Source of the DNA: Lycocorax pyrrhopterus obiensis
Lineage: Eukaryota; Chordata; Aves; Passeriformes; Paradisaeidae
Length of the DNA stretch: 64,000 nt
Direction: 5' to 3'
NCBI GenBank assembly: GCA_014706295.1
Contig: JACSVZ010000004.1
Span: forward strand, 86,745,047 to 86,809,046
The notes under the pieces are model-generated. The model was not told where the DNA came from and did no database searches. It was given only the letters and a program-made list of their open reading frames with translations. The position numbers were made by a program, and so were the translations under genes. Of this stretch, positions 12,682-25,700 are shown one piece after another. Position 1 is the first letter of the stretch, and each line of letters starts with the position of its first letter.

Positions 12682-13000
12682 TTTTTAGTTGCATACAACA
12701 GCAAGCATGAAATACAAAACTGTGAAAGATGGGGCTTTGAGAGCATCATGTCTATCTGTGAACGACTGAAAGAGAGACTTGGTGGTAAACCTGATAATCT
12801 TTTGCAGAAAATGACAGAGGGAAAGGTTAATGTATTTAACAAAATATCCCTGATACCCCAGAAAACGAATGATCCAGAAACAATTTTTGCTTGAGAGGAG
12901 TTTGGTAAGTTGGCTGACACAATGAATGTAAAGGAGCTGACAAAATATAACTTGCTGCTGCGGAGAGAGCTGTTAAAACCTGAACAATATTCCATTTGCT
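12682..13000 (+). pseudogene. Unrecognised coding-like stretch, possible gene fossil
   Basis: On the + strand the frame from about 12682 to 12892 is open for about 70 codons with a charged, protein-like composition (for example CERWGFESIM, ICERLKERLGGKPDNLLQKM, KVNVFNKISLIPQKTNDPE). After one TGA at 12892-12894 the same frame continues with EEFGKLADTMNVKELTKYN and LLLRRELLKPEQYS up to about 12990. I do not recognise the protein. It could be a decayed exon, a processed pseudogene piece, a transposase or LINE remnant, or chance. The opposite-strand frame (12585-12995) looks like its shadow. It lies about 130 bp left of the CpG island, but nothing links it to HMGCLL1. Confidence 0.25.
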
Positions 13001-13359
13001 ATACTCTAAGTTTCTGCTACTCAAATGGAAAGCAGAAATGTCAGCGTGTGCACGAAGCCTCGTGTCAGCTGGACGACCGAGCGAGCACGACCTGGTTTAC
13101 CCTACATCGTTTGCAAAGCCCCTTGCTCCTCTCTTTCCCCCCTGCTGCCTAAAGCCTTGCCAGGTCGGGCTGAGCCCCGCGTCCCGCGGGCGTGCCAGGG
13201 GGGATGTGGGGCAGGGCGGCCGGCTGTCCCCATGCCCGTCCCTCCCCGCCTCTCCTCAGCGGATTCTCCCGCACGCACACCCCGCGACTGCAGGCAGCTG
13301 CGGCGCCGGCCGAGCCCGCAGCGAGCTCGGGCACCCGCTGCCGCGGCTCCTCAGCCGGG

Positions 13360-13447
13360 AAGGCGAGAGGGGCAGAAGGCGAGGGGCGCACAAGGCGAGG
13401 GGCGCGGAAGGCGAGAGGGGCGGAAGGCGAGGAGGGGCGGGAGGCGA
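13360..13447. repeat. 16-bp GC-box minisatellite in promoter
   Basis: Five tandem units, each starting AAGGCGAG, at 13360, 13376, 13392, 13408 and 13424. Four are 16 bp long and the last is 18 bp, followed by a partial AGGCGA. Units 4 and 5 contain perfect GGGGCGG Sp1-type boxes; units 1-3 carry near matches. The array ends about 150 bp upstream of the start codon, so a change in unit number would change the number of GC boxes in the core promoter. Confidence 0.8.
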
Positions 13448-13523
13448 TCCCCGGGGCCCGGCGGGCGTGAGGCGGCGGCCGCCGCAGCCGCGCGGGAGGG
13501 GACGCGGCGGCGCTCGCGGTCCG

Positions 13524-13528
13524 CCAAT
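13524..13528 (+). promoter_or_regulatory. CCAAT box
   Basis: CCGCCAATCG lies about 70 bp upstream of the HMGCLL1 start codon inside the CpG island, a plausible NF-Y site. The transcription start is not known from sequence alone. Confidence 0.45.
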
Positions 13529-13595
13529 CGCGGGGCTGCTGGCGCGCGGGCCGGGAGGCTGCGCCCACCCTGCGGCGGCGGCTGCCGGGCGAGCC

Positions 13596-13700
13596 ATGGG
13601 CACGGTGCCGTCCGCGCTGAAGCACTGCCTCAGCTACCAGCACCTCCTCAAGGAGCAGCTGTGGATCGCGGAGCCGCCCGCGGCCGCGCACCCCGCGCAG
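13596..13700 (+). CDS. HMGCLL1: HMGCLL1 coding exon 1
   Basis: 35 codons, beginning [20 protein letters not shown] and ending AHPAQ, donor CAG|GTATCG, phase 0. It encodes the variable N-terminal arm before the lyase barrel. G2 and S6 fit the N-myristoyltransferase consensus. The ATG is in a good Kozak context (G at -3, G at +4) and lies within the CpG island. The following intron is about 21.9 kb. Confidence 0.95.
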
Positions 13701-16700
13701 GTATCGCCGGGCGCGGGTCAAGGGATGGGACGGGGCCGGCCCTACGGGGCGCGGCCGCCACCAGGGGCAGGACGGAGCGCTCCGGGCGCCGCCGCCCCCT
13801 CGCCGCCCCCTCGCCGCCCCCTCGCCGCCCCCTCGCCGCCCCTCGCCGCCCCCTCGCCGCCCCCTCGCCGCCCCTCGCCGCCCCTCGCCGCCCCCTCGCC
13901 CCTCCCTCGCCCCTCCCTCGCCCCTCAGGCCCGTCCGCCGCGCTGCTGCTGCCGCTGCCCGCGCTGCCCCTGGCCGCCTGCAGCGCGTGTCCCTGTCCCC
14001 TCTCCCGTCCTGCTCGGAGCAGGGCGGCGGGGGGCCTTACCCACCGCCCCGCGCCGCTGGGCTGTGCCTGGTCAGTGTTTCAGCACACGGGCCGTGTTAC
14101 ACCGTGTTCCCGGCAGTGCTAACATAGATGGGCGGCGCTGGGGCAGTGGTGAAGCAGTGGGAAACCCACCCAGCAGTGAGTGGGTTTCACGCCACGCGTG
14201 ATCGTTCACTGTGTGAAAATCATGAAATGGCAGGGCGACACGCATTTTGGCGAGGCCACGGCACGGCCCCTGCTCCACGCAGCTTGTATTGCTCACAGGA
14301 GTGCGGCGGGCGCGTTCGCTGTCGAGGGAAGAGTCACTGCAGCCATAGGGGTGCGGAGGCAGAGCGGGAGGGATGAGTGAAGGTGTCTGTGAGCTGTGAG
14401 CAGGTGTGGGCAGTGGCTGCAGGGAGTGCAGGAGGGATGAGTGAAGGTGTCTGTGAGCTGTGAGCAGGTGTGGGCAGTGGCTGCAGGGAGTGGAGGTTGG
14501 ATGAGGAGGCGCCTGGGCAGGCGGCCAAAGGAACACCGTAGGCCATGACTGTCCTAATCATGGCTTTGTAGGGGAAGAAGTGAAGGAAAGTTACCTGCAT
14601 TTCCTGTCTGAGCAGTCATTCATTCCAACTCTAACTCCAGTAATCAGTCAGTACTTCAAGCCTTTAAACATGAGCCAAGCCTAGAACAAAATTGTTTAAA
14701 ATATATTTAAATATATTTTATTTTTTTTTAAAAGAGCATGTCTTGTTGCATCTTTCTTCTGTTTTCAGATATACGATGGGATCATCTTCCATTTTCCCCA
14801 CTATTTGGAAGTGAAATTTAATTATTAGGTAGCAATGTGACTTCAGATGTGGAGAGAGTATGAAAAATGTTCTGAGTGGTATGAAAACTGGCAGCGTTTT
14901 AATTTTGCTACAGATGGTCTGAGCTTCATATTTCAAAAGATGCATTTATGGAATACACAAAGCAACACTGTTGTGAGCATAATGTTTTGTATAGGTAAGC
15001 CCCATACAGCTTCCAGCTATCATATTTCCCTGGGAACAGTGTCTATCCAGCATTAAATTTTGGATAAAAAAAATAAAGGTTTTTTTTTTCTTTTATTTTT
15101 TCCTTTTTTCTTTTTTTTAATAGAAGTGGAAAGATGTTTTGTTATGGTAAAGAAATAAAAGAGAATTAAAGGACTTATGTATTAGACCTGAAGCAAAGCA
15201 CTACAATTCTGTTCATGTGCCCTTGCTACGTTTTGGTGCATTAATTCCTTTCAAAAGATCTGAACATTTTTTAAAAGTTTCCTTCAAAATACCTTGATAT
15301 GCTACTTGATTGTGTCTGTCCCCCTATCAGACAAAGCATTTGAAAGGGCTTTTGCAACCGAGTGAGTTTGTAGTCAAAAACAATCATTAATATCTTCTCA
15401 GTAACTAGTAGATTGAAAAGGTTTTCCTTTTTGTAATGGATAATTTTACTTAATTTTTGCAGTGCTTTTCTTTCATTTTCATCACTGTTTTTTTCTCCAA
15501 GGATACAGAAATATGTCTTCATCAGTGAACAGTAAATATGAGAATCAACAGCAAACATCCTCTATGTGCACATTGATGTGTCTGTGAGCTGCACAGTGCA
15601 CTAATTAAATCCAGAGTTGGTCACTGTTCATGTTTTAACATTTGCTTCTGCATTACCTCACTGTGATTTTACATGAATCTGCTTAAATTTCCATTTTTCT
15701 CACGTGGATTCTTAAACAACCCACAAAGGTTTTCGTTATGTAGGAGTGCATTCCATACCAATCCTATTCAAGAAAAAAAGTGTTTCTTGTTATGTGATCT
15801 AGAAACTATACTAGCTCAAGTAATGGTTGTAAAAAGGTTTGCTGGTCTTTTTTTTTATGACCAGTGTATGCAAGATAGTTGTGGCAGCACCACTATAAAA
15901 TAAAATAGTGAAGGGGGTTCAGGTGCAAGAGCAGTCTCCCAGAAATAATGCTTTCATGGCTGATGAAAATAAAGTTTATTTACTTGCTGAAATATTTTCA
16001 GGAGTTCCTTGGGATTTTTCTTTAAACACCAAGTAAAATGTAAATGTTGCTGCCAGGGCTCTTATAAAAATAAAATCATTCTATTTTGTCTAAAAACCCC
16101 AAATATATAAAAATTTGGTTATATACTATGTTGACTAATTTGTAAAGGTCCAGGTTTAACCACTTGAAGCTCTACTGGAGGTGAAATTGTAGGTTCTAAA
16201 GTGAGTAGTGGGATGTCTTAGTCTTTGTTTTCCTTTATTTTTTTCTGTTTCATTTAGCTAACCATTTTTCTGGTATTTTTAGAACCACATTTGGCTTTAA
16301 AAGATAGAGTTGCTTGAGTAGTTAGGTTATTGAAAAGGAGAGATGAGAAGTAAAAGGTAATTTGGTTAGGTGGCTAAATAGGCAGTAAATAGAATTTTCT
16401 GCTACCTGTTAGTAGAAGTTACTAATACCTATTTCAGTCTTATTAAGACTAGTCTGCATTGCATCAAAAAATTACTGAACACCTGACTAGTCAATGAGAC
16501 ACCACATTCCTGTTGCAGTGTGTTCATTTTTCTCCATATTCATAATTTCTTAACTGTTTGCTTCAGAATGCTTCTGTAATGCTTCATACAAGGAATACAG
16601 TTCAGCTTCGTTTTCTTAGCACTACCCCAATGTATAACATTTTTATTAGTAGGTCTGATTAACTTAATGTTAAAGGTCTGATTTACTTTTACTAAATAAG

Positions 16701-19700
16701 AGCTATAGTCACATGAGAATTTGTTAAAGACATGGATTTATATCAGAACTGTAAAATGTGCTAGCATCTACCGAGAAAGGAGGTGGCCATAGATATTGCA
16801 GTGTTAGGGAGACTTCTGCAGCGATCAAGGTTGTTACTGATGATGACTCACAGTATTGGACTGGAGTTTGTAATGTACTTTGTGGTCTGTTTGTGAAATG
16901 CTCAAGCTGAGCGGCAGGGAAGGTGTTTATCTGCTGCTGGTGTCCTCTGGTTTAGCAGGAACCTTCTTGCTGGAGAAGAGATGGTCTGAGAGAAACTAAC
17001 ATTAGTCTTATCCTACAGACTTAATGTTATATTTTCACGTAGGCTAGAATGGAATTTTAATGCCCTAGGAATATGCTGAGGACACAGCAGGGAGGAGCTG
17101 GATGGCTAAAGAAGTGTAAAAGACTGGGATGATATTCAAGGGTACAGAAGGATTAGGTGCTTTGAGACCAATAACCCAAACTAGAAACTTTGACTTTATT
17201 ATTAGAATAGATTGAAGATGAACTTTGGAATACTCACAAATCGTAGGATGACTATGAGCTGTGAATACAGCTGTTAAAAAAAGTCAAGTTAGGTCCTCAG
17301 ATAGAGTAGATCAACAATTTCCAGTCAAAGAGGGAAATGTTGATGCCATTGCAAAAAAAACTGTATTTGTTCATTTTTCGTTAGTCATGTTCAAGAAATT
17401 GAATTACAGCTGGGACAAGTTAGGTCTTGCACCACTGGAATGGTTGGGAAAAGGAAGGTGAAATGTGAAATGGCTTGAGTTTGTTTGATACTTAGTGTTA
17501 AGACCTGGAGGATGTGCAGGCAGGGTGGGAAGAAGAAGAATTCGCTGCTTAAAATAAAGGAAGCTGTTGCTACCCACAAACCCACACTTATACTCTGTCT
17601 ATATAATAAATATAAAGTAGAAATTTAAAAGCAAATTATCCATTGGTGGCATTCTTTAGGAGCTTTTTAATCACAGTAATGAGGGTAAAAACCCTTTATG
17701 ATTTAGGTTTACTAAAAGGATTACATGATGTCATTTCCGTAGTAGTGAAAATCATTTGATTCTTAAGAGCTTTTAAAGATTATATAGGGAATAGAGTGCT
17801 AGATATTTAAATGTTTTAAAATAGAGAAAATTCTGTGTCCAGTTTTTTAATTACATTTCATGGCTTACAATACTTTGTTAAGGTCAGAGTGTCAACTTTA
17901 GCATGAATATTCATCTGCCACTTTAAACTGGGGAATCCTACTCTGCGAGAGGGTGGTGGCTAAACATAGCTAAATAACAAGCATCTTTTTCTTAAACCCT
18001 TGAATTTATGTACTACTAGCTAGGTGTACTAAGGGGTATAGTAAAATAAGAATATATTAGTAGTCATATGGTTTGGTGAGGGCTGCCTACACCTACAACA
18101 AATAAAGCAAAAATAAGATAAAAATAAGACTAGTCTCTTATTCTGCTGGATGTAGGTGTGACTCTAGGAAGTGTAATCTGTCTGAATAATGCTAATGTGT
18201 GCTATATTGTGTTGTAGGATTTCTGTCACAGACTTAGGCTGTCATATGGAATGCAATATCCAGAATCATTAGCAGTTGTTCAGGATATTACCATTGGAAA
18301 GTTTTATAACTGGAGAGGAACACAAATGCTAGATGCTAAGTAGTAAAATAATGAGCAAAAACTTGGATCCTATTATTTAGACAGCTAACTTCTGTTTCAG
18401 GGCTTTGATTGCAATGATTTATATGCTACGTGCCTAAATATCCAGACTGAAAACGCACAGACTAAGATTCCCTCATCTCCTCACTGCATGACACTCTTGG
18501 ATCAAGAGATGCACACAAGTGTCTTACTTTTGCAGTTTTAATTTGCTAGTTTAGATTTTGTAACAGATTGTCATGTTTTAAACATATGCTAGAAACCTCT
18601 CGAGTTTATTTTTAAAGTAACTCAAGAATAACAACAAAACTCACAGTCCATGTGACAATTATATATGTCTTACTTATGTTTGATTCTTGATTCAAATTAC
18701 AGCATAAAAATGAGACATATGGTATTATGCAACCTGGGAGGAGACAGCAGATCTCTTTTGTTTGAGTCTTTTACCTACACCTCAGAGCAACTGATTTGAG
18801 ACATACCGTATTTCATGTTCTTTTTATCTCCATGTAATTATGTATTCCTGGAATAAATTAATGTTTGCAGGCTCTCCTCAAATAACTATTTTGGCTATTT
18901 TCATTTTTTAATTTAATTTACCTAGTTAAGAAGTACTATAAAAAATTGCTGTCGTCAATATTGCAAATTTATTAGTTTACTATGACAATTGCAATATGAA
19001 AGAAATACATCATTGTTTGCATTTTTTTTTAATCTGATTAAAACTGCAATTAAGTTGAGGAAAAAGAAGGTAGTTATCCTGGATTTTATGTTGCAGAGTT
19101 TTTGGTTTTTAACTCTTTCAAAGGATGGCATTATTTAAAGATAATTAATGAAACCATTACAGAGAAAGTATGTTAATTTAATTGGACAAAGATCTTTTTT
19201 CCCCTCTTTCCTTTGCCAACCATTCTTACATAATTCTGTGTTTTCATCCTGATCTTCCAAGGTTTTTAGATGTTGTGTTGTCTTTCATATAACCCAAGAC
19301 CAAATAATTGATCACTAAGAGACTGTGAAATTCCTGTTTTCTAGCCCTTTTATATTCTTCTACATGCAGAGGCCTTGTCAGTACAGAAGTCAGTAGATGG
19401 ATAATTTTCTCAGTGTATACAAGAATGTCCCAAGAATGGGACTTTTTTTTTGCTTTGTTGCAGATTTCAGGGAACATTTATTTTCTTAATGTTTGTAAGA
19501 TGTAGAGCATACAAAGTTATAACAATAAAATAAACAGAAGAAAAAAGTAGAAGAGATTATAATTTAATTCTAAATTACAGCAATCTGTTATGTTTGTATC
19601 AGCATGCTGTGTTTTTTCTTGTTGAATTTGGAAATGATGAATGACATACGATACATGCTGACAGTGAAGGTAGTAAATAAAACACACTCCCACTGAATTT

Positions 19701-22700
19701 AACTGGAGTAGGGAGAGTGCAATGCTGAGCTGTTTCTAAAATGTTCTTTGAAGTCAAGAGGAGTTTCCCCTTTAGAAGATCCAGTCACTAGACTCATGCC
19801 AACTTTTTCAGTCAGGTATTTTATATGCTGCAGAGTAAGATCTCAAGAACCTTGAAGAGAGAAAGTCCAAAAAGGGATGAGTACTTGGTTTGTTAGGGGT
19901 GCCAAACAGGATGTTAGAAGTTAAGAGGCTGATAATAAAGTGTAGGTTTGACCTAAGTGGAGTCACTGACTTTCAGTTTTTGTATACCATTGGCCTGTAA
20001 ATACTGGACGGATAACAGGAGCTTTTTAGTTGGTAGAGATTTATGCTATACTGGGATTATTAAGGGAGTTTAAGATTTTATTAAAAAGATGGAAATATTA
20101 TAAAGGAATTGCTTTGCAAATTTGGGAATTAAAAAAATGCGCAGGAAGTTTTTACTCAGACCCCGTATCTGCTTTTTGGTGAGATCCCATTTTTGACTTT
20201 TCCCACCTCCATCGCCTTCAAAGCCTAAATATGGGCACAGTGATGTTCATTTCCTCCCATGCCAGCTCAAGGAGGAGAAGTGATTTAAGACACCCCATGT
20301 GTCAAATCATAGTTTTAAAATTCATGCATCTTGAGATCATTCTTTTCTCATTGCCTTGGCTGGGAGTGAAGATAAGTGAATTACCAAAGATCAATCAGAT
20401 CCAAATTTAATTCCTACTGAAATAAATCAGAATATCTTTTAATAAGGCTCTTATTTACAATTTGTGGATCTTCTGTCTTTTAGTTTTGGTAAGGAAATCT
20501 CACCTTAGAAGATTACTGTACCAGCTGGTCAGACATAGAAGTTTCCATAAAGCAAAATATGTGCTGCTCCTAATTAATCAAATTTTCTGGTTTTGAACTG
20601 TCTCATGTGGTGGCTAATAAATAAGAGTAACTGTTGTCTCTATAGTTGCTTGTATCTCACTTTAGGTTTTTTTCCTCACTTAGAAGGAATGCTGGGTACC
20701 TAGAATGGTTAAAGGCGGAATACTGGGTACCGCAGATGAAGTTACACTTATTTTCTCTGCATTTTAATGATAGACTGTTTTTTGGTGCTTCTGAGGAAAA
20801 AGGTAGCTTCAGCTCTTGCAGCACCTGGGTTGAAAGATTCGCATATTTATGGAAGTGTGTGTTTGAATTTCCATTTATGTGTGAATATCATGCAGTAAGG
20901 AACTGATGCAGTGTAGGTACAGTCCAGAGATAAAGCTGAGTTCACTCCTACTTCTTTCACTACATAAATATTTGAGGTGTTTAAACAAGGTGATGATTCT
21001 CTGAAGTTTTAGGAGCTGAAGGCTATTGAGAATCTTTAATGTGTCAAGTACGAAAGAAGTTATGTTTAAAGAAACTGTGGAGGGCTTCAGAAAAGTAGTT
21101 ATTTAGTACTTCGGGCTGTGTTGAGTTCTCTTTTTTTGTTTAGCTCTCTCATTCATTTAACAAAGGTATAATATTTTCTGAAGCATTCTTCTTTCCCCCT
21201 AAATGTGTATTTAAAAAGATAGATGAAGTATGAAAGAGAAATGTGTATTAAAGATGGGTGTGTGGTATAGTAAACTTCTGGGGAAAGTGTGCCACCTTAA
21301 AAGTTTGCCAGTGCACATGATAGTGCAGATGTGGACCTTGACATACACTGTCATGAAGTACTATGCACTCAGTAAGGCTCATCAATTAATTGAACCTCAG
21401 AAAATGCTAGAACAGAAAAATAATAATTTTAAGAATGAGAATAAAAATCAGGCAGAAATTTGTAGGAAAAGGTTCTCTCTGTCTATGTAATACATCCATC
21501 TTCTGTCACTTAGGAAAACTCATCAGGATATTGAAATTCTGAGAGAAGTTGCTTTATTGGTTGATCTGAAGTTTTTGAAATAAGAGCATGATCAAAATCA
21601 GACTTTCATGCTGTGCTAAATACCCATAAAACAAATTCAGTGTTTTTGGTTTTCAGCAAAAGGGAAATATTTTATTACTGTTGTATTAATGAACACTTAT
21701 ATAGCCCTTTTGGGGTAGAAATGTCAAAAAGGTGCACACGCTTTAGAATTAAGCAGTGCAGCAGAGATGAGGGATTTTTTCTATTTTGTAATATGTTGAT
21801 AGGGACATAACATGCAATGAAGAAGAAACATTTTATTACATAAGAGGTTATTAATCAGATACATATTTTATTATCTGATCTTTTAATCAGTCACTTCAGA
21901 GGAACCAGGAAACTGGTAAATGCATAGTTTACGTATCAGAAAAATAATTCCAGGGACAGTTTTAAGGGTTGCTTTTCAAACTTAAGTTATTACAGTTAGA
22001 AGTAATCACCTCATAGCTTTTCTTGTCTAACTTTTACTGGGTTAGGTATCATATCAATGGTGAAGATTTTGATTAACATTTGGGACAAAGTTCTAATATT
22101 GCAAAAGATGGAAAAGATGCTGCCGGTAATAAGAAGGAAATTATACTTACTGTTGGAATGTTGTTGTAGCCAATATTATTTTTAGATAATTCCCTTGTTA
22201 AATGGAGATTTATTTTACAGTTTGGTGTAAATGAATGGAAGTTACTCCAATTGTGGCATTACATTTGAATTTATTTGGATTAAATATTCTTATGAGAGTC
22301 ATTCTCACAGCTCTTGTGACAAAAACACAGATTTATTACATGCAAAAACTGCTTAAAGGTGCACTGGTGAAGAAACTGTGCTGGGTAGACATTTTTTCTT
22401 TGTCTGAGTGGGTTTTTTTTGTCCACAGATGTTAGCTGTTTTGTATGGGAATAAAGGTGTTAGTTTATGAGTTTCTTGGAAAAAAGAAGTTTAAAGGCTT
22501 TGAATGGATGAGATGTGTGGACTGAAGCGCCAGAGGACATTGCCGGAATGTTAGGTGAAACCCATAGGGAAATAATTCAACAGCAGCATCTGGAAAGGAA
22601 CTGTATGTGGCTTTAGGGCTTACTTTTAATGCAAGTAGTTAAGATGAGATTAAATATAGGTGTTAGTATGTGAGAAATGGGGGAACAAGGTAAGCGATGA

Positions 22701-25700
22701 AGGTATATCATGTGGAACACTGGGATTAGGGAAAAGATTTAACAGAATCCGCAGCTGATCACAGCTGAATTTTTAAAACCCTGGAAACATAATTGGAATT
22801 GAACTTTATGCTGGCTTCATATGAAGTAAAACAGCATACATGACTATTTTATTGGGGAAAGAGAAGACAGAGTATAGGCCTGTTCATTTGCCTTGCCTTG
22901 TCACTTTTGCCTGAATGGGGTGAATGAAGATGATGGAATGATGGAAAGTTAAGCTACTTACGCCAGTTGGCTGTTGGCTATGCAGACAGGAGTCAGCTGG
23001 TGATTAAGAATTTTCTCGCCTCCCTGCCATTTTTTGGTATTTATGACTTGATTCAATTTCCTAAGCACTCTTTTCTGGTGCCATGTGAGATGCCCTAAGG
23101 TAGCTGAGATGGCTTATAGGGTTGGCAGGTATCAAATAGGATTTACAGGAGACTTGTGCTCTCTGGCGCAGTGGCTAGAGGTCAAGTCAGATGCATCCCA
23201 AATGCACAAGATGCCTGTAATTAACCATCTGACTTGTGCCCTTTCTGTTTGCTGAGTTGTTTGATATGCTTTTGGCCATTGCTGACAGTGCTGAGAAGTG
23301 GCTTCATTCAGTTGGCCATGCTTCAGTGATGATGCCATTTAAGATGCCGTATAATATTCTCCTTTAGCTCCAGCTCCGAAAAAGCCACAGATCCTGTGTC
23401 CTGCATGCTGTTTTTAGGGAACCTTAAGACATTTTATGAGAATATATACATTGACTGTACAGGGATATCTAGGACACCTGTAGATATAACTGTGTAGATA
23501 CTTAAGTTCAGATGTTTTAAAGTCCAGTTGAGTCCTATCATTAAGAACATTTCAGGATGTTTTGAGCTTAATGAGTGCTATGGCTGCATTGCCATTCAGT
23601 CCATAAGCAGTTTTATCTATTGTCAGTGTTTGGAAAAATCCTTCAGTTAAGATTATGGGTCACGGTAAAATGAAAGTACAGCTAATAGTAGTACTGTTAT
23701 ATATTTTTTCCTTTTTTTTTGTCCTTAGTTAGCGTCTAATTACGAATTTTATAACATACATTTCTTTCTCATCAGTTGAGCACTTTATTATCCAGAATAT
23801 GGAGGCTTAAAAAAAAGTCTTCCTAAATGTGCAAAGTTTAGAAGTGAAATCAATAAAAAATTAAGAAATATCATGATTCATTTTGCCATGACAACCATTA
23901 ATCTTCTCAAATAGTCTGAAGTGTTATGTTCCCAGTTTGGTTTTGTCTTTGTCATAGTTCCTCCAGTACCAGTATATTTTCTTCTGCTTGTTCCACTTCA
24001 CTGTTTCCAAGTTTGCATGATTAGAATGCACTAAAATTACTATTACGTTACTGTTTACTGTAATAAATTGGAAATTTCACCAGTACAGAAGATGCCATGA
24101 CATATCATTATTATATGAGTATTTTTTAGTAAGCTCATAGAAAGTAATAATTTATTTTAAGTGTTTATTAAAAAACTACCAACTAATATTTATATATTTT
24201 TAAAATTTCATATAAGGAAAAATTTTTATGCCTTTAATTATTTTCAGCCAAATAGGAAGTAAATTATATTCTTTAAATATACTCACATTTGATTAATTTC
24301 ATTGTGAAAATGGAAGATTTTTATAACATCAAGAATGGCATAGTGTTCAAGTTATAATTTCCTTACCATTATTGGGAAATTATTATGGTAACACTTTACA
24401 GATGTTATTTTTCTAAAGAGCTTTATGAATTTTAAATTCTCATGAAGGATGAGTTGCCAACAGAGATGAAATAAATAGCCATTAAAATACTGTCATTTTA
24501 ATCGTGTCTTTTGGAAAGAGAACTATGGAAAACGTAGTGGTGGGCCACCTGTACTTGAATTCATGATTTACTTGATCTTTTAGGCCCAGCCTTTGGACAC
24601 AGAAGGTGATTTTGGTTGCAGTAGTAATTGAGAACGGTTGATTTACTTTCAGCTTTTTATTTTAATTCTTAAAGATCTATGCATAACTCACTTTTATTGA
24701 CAATGAGTTATTTAGAGAGACTTATCTGATAGGATGGATGGGCTGAATTGTCAGTATATTCATTTCCGCCCCCAACTGATATCCCAAAGTATTTTAAAGA
24801 GCAAATTACTTGCACATGTTGGATTTGTAATGATGACCATGCCTCTGTTTTTTCAATGTGTGTGGAAAAACACCGCTCTTTCTCCCTTCTAGAATTTTGT
24901 CTTTAGTCTTGCCTGTAAAACACCGTACACACCATAATACTATTACCATAAATAATAGTAAAGGAAAGTGTGGGAGGTTTTGGCTCCAGTGTCATCAGTA
25001 TGCTGTTGATCTCCGTTCTCTGTATCCTTTTCATCCAGCCCAGATGGCAGAGTATAATTGCTTTTCCAGGCTTTGACCAAGATAGGGATATGGATGAAAG
25101 TGAGTTGGCTGTAAATCAGCTTGGTTAATGGAGAAATGCTGCTTGTTAGCCAAGGGAAGCATTTAAGGAAATAGAAAAAGGTAATGTATATGCCATGTCC
25201 TGAAAATACATTTTTAATTTTTGCTGAAGTGACTGGCTGTGTTGGCCTGCTGTTAATAGCAGAGGTCGCTAGTACCATTTATTATTGATTTCATTGTAAC
25301 ACAAGTCTAACTGTGATTGCCTATGCCTCTGCTACCACCTGACTCTACTAATAGATTCCTTGATCATTATTTTTCAAGTTACCAAAAATTGTCTGTGACT
25401 ACAGCACATTTATGTGCTTTTTTAGGTTGCAGGAACTGTTAGCTCTAATTTGGGTATTCAGATCTCTGTGATTCCACGTACTCTACATTTGCTGACAACA
25501 GCAACAAATGGTTTTTAGAAGGTGTCCAGTTGTCAGTGATAATTTAGAAAGTTCAGTCTCATCCAGGAGACTGTTATTTGACAAATGTGGCCTATTATTT
25601 TTGTTCTGTCAGGTTATGAATGATTTTATGTAAAATACAGATATGAATATTAAAGAAGGCATTTCTTTGTTTTCAAAGGTAGTGAACAATCTTTGGGCTT

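Larger units (their letters stand above)
13130..14370. promoter_or_regulatory. CpG island promoter of HMGCLL1
   Basis: GC content and CpG density rise sharply near 13130 and fall off near 14370 (bounds judged by eye), against AT-rich flanks. The island spans the presumed transcription start, exon 1 and the start of intron 1. No TATA box is visible. A CCAAT box lies at 13524-13528, about 70 bp before the start codon, and repeated GGGGCGG boxes lie at 13417-13423 and 13434-13440. This is typical of a broad, TATA-less promoter. Long open frames on both strands here are an effect of low stop-codon frequency in GC-rich DNA. Confidence 0.8.

Noticed and set aside
1..13100. BMP5 coding or 3' end expected on the left from vertebrate gene order
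   Set aside because: No TGF-beta cysteine-knot coding sequence is visible. The neighbour, if present, lies outside the window.
12996..14201. 401-codon + strand frame, plus overlapping 365-codon (+) and 190-codon (-) frames
   Set aside because: They lie in the CpG island, where stop codons are rare. The products are low-complexity Arg/Pro/Ala-rich strings, and only 13596-13700 matches a known protein.
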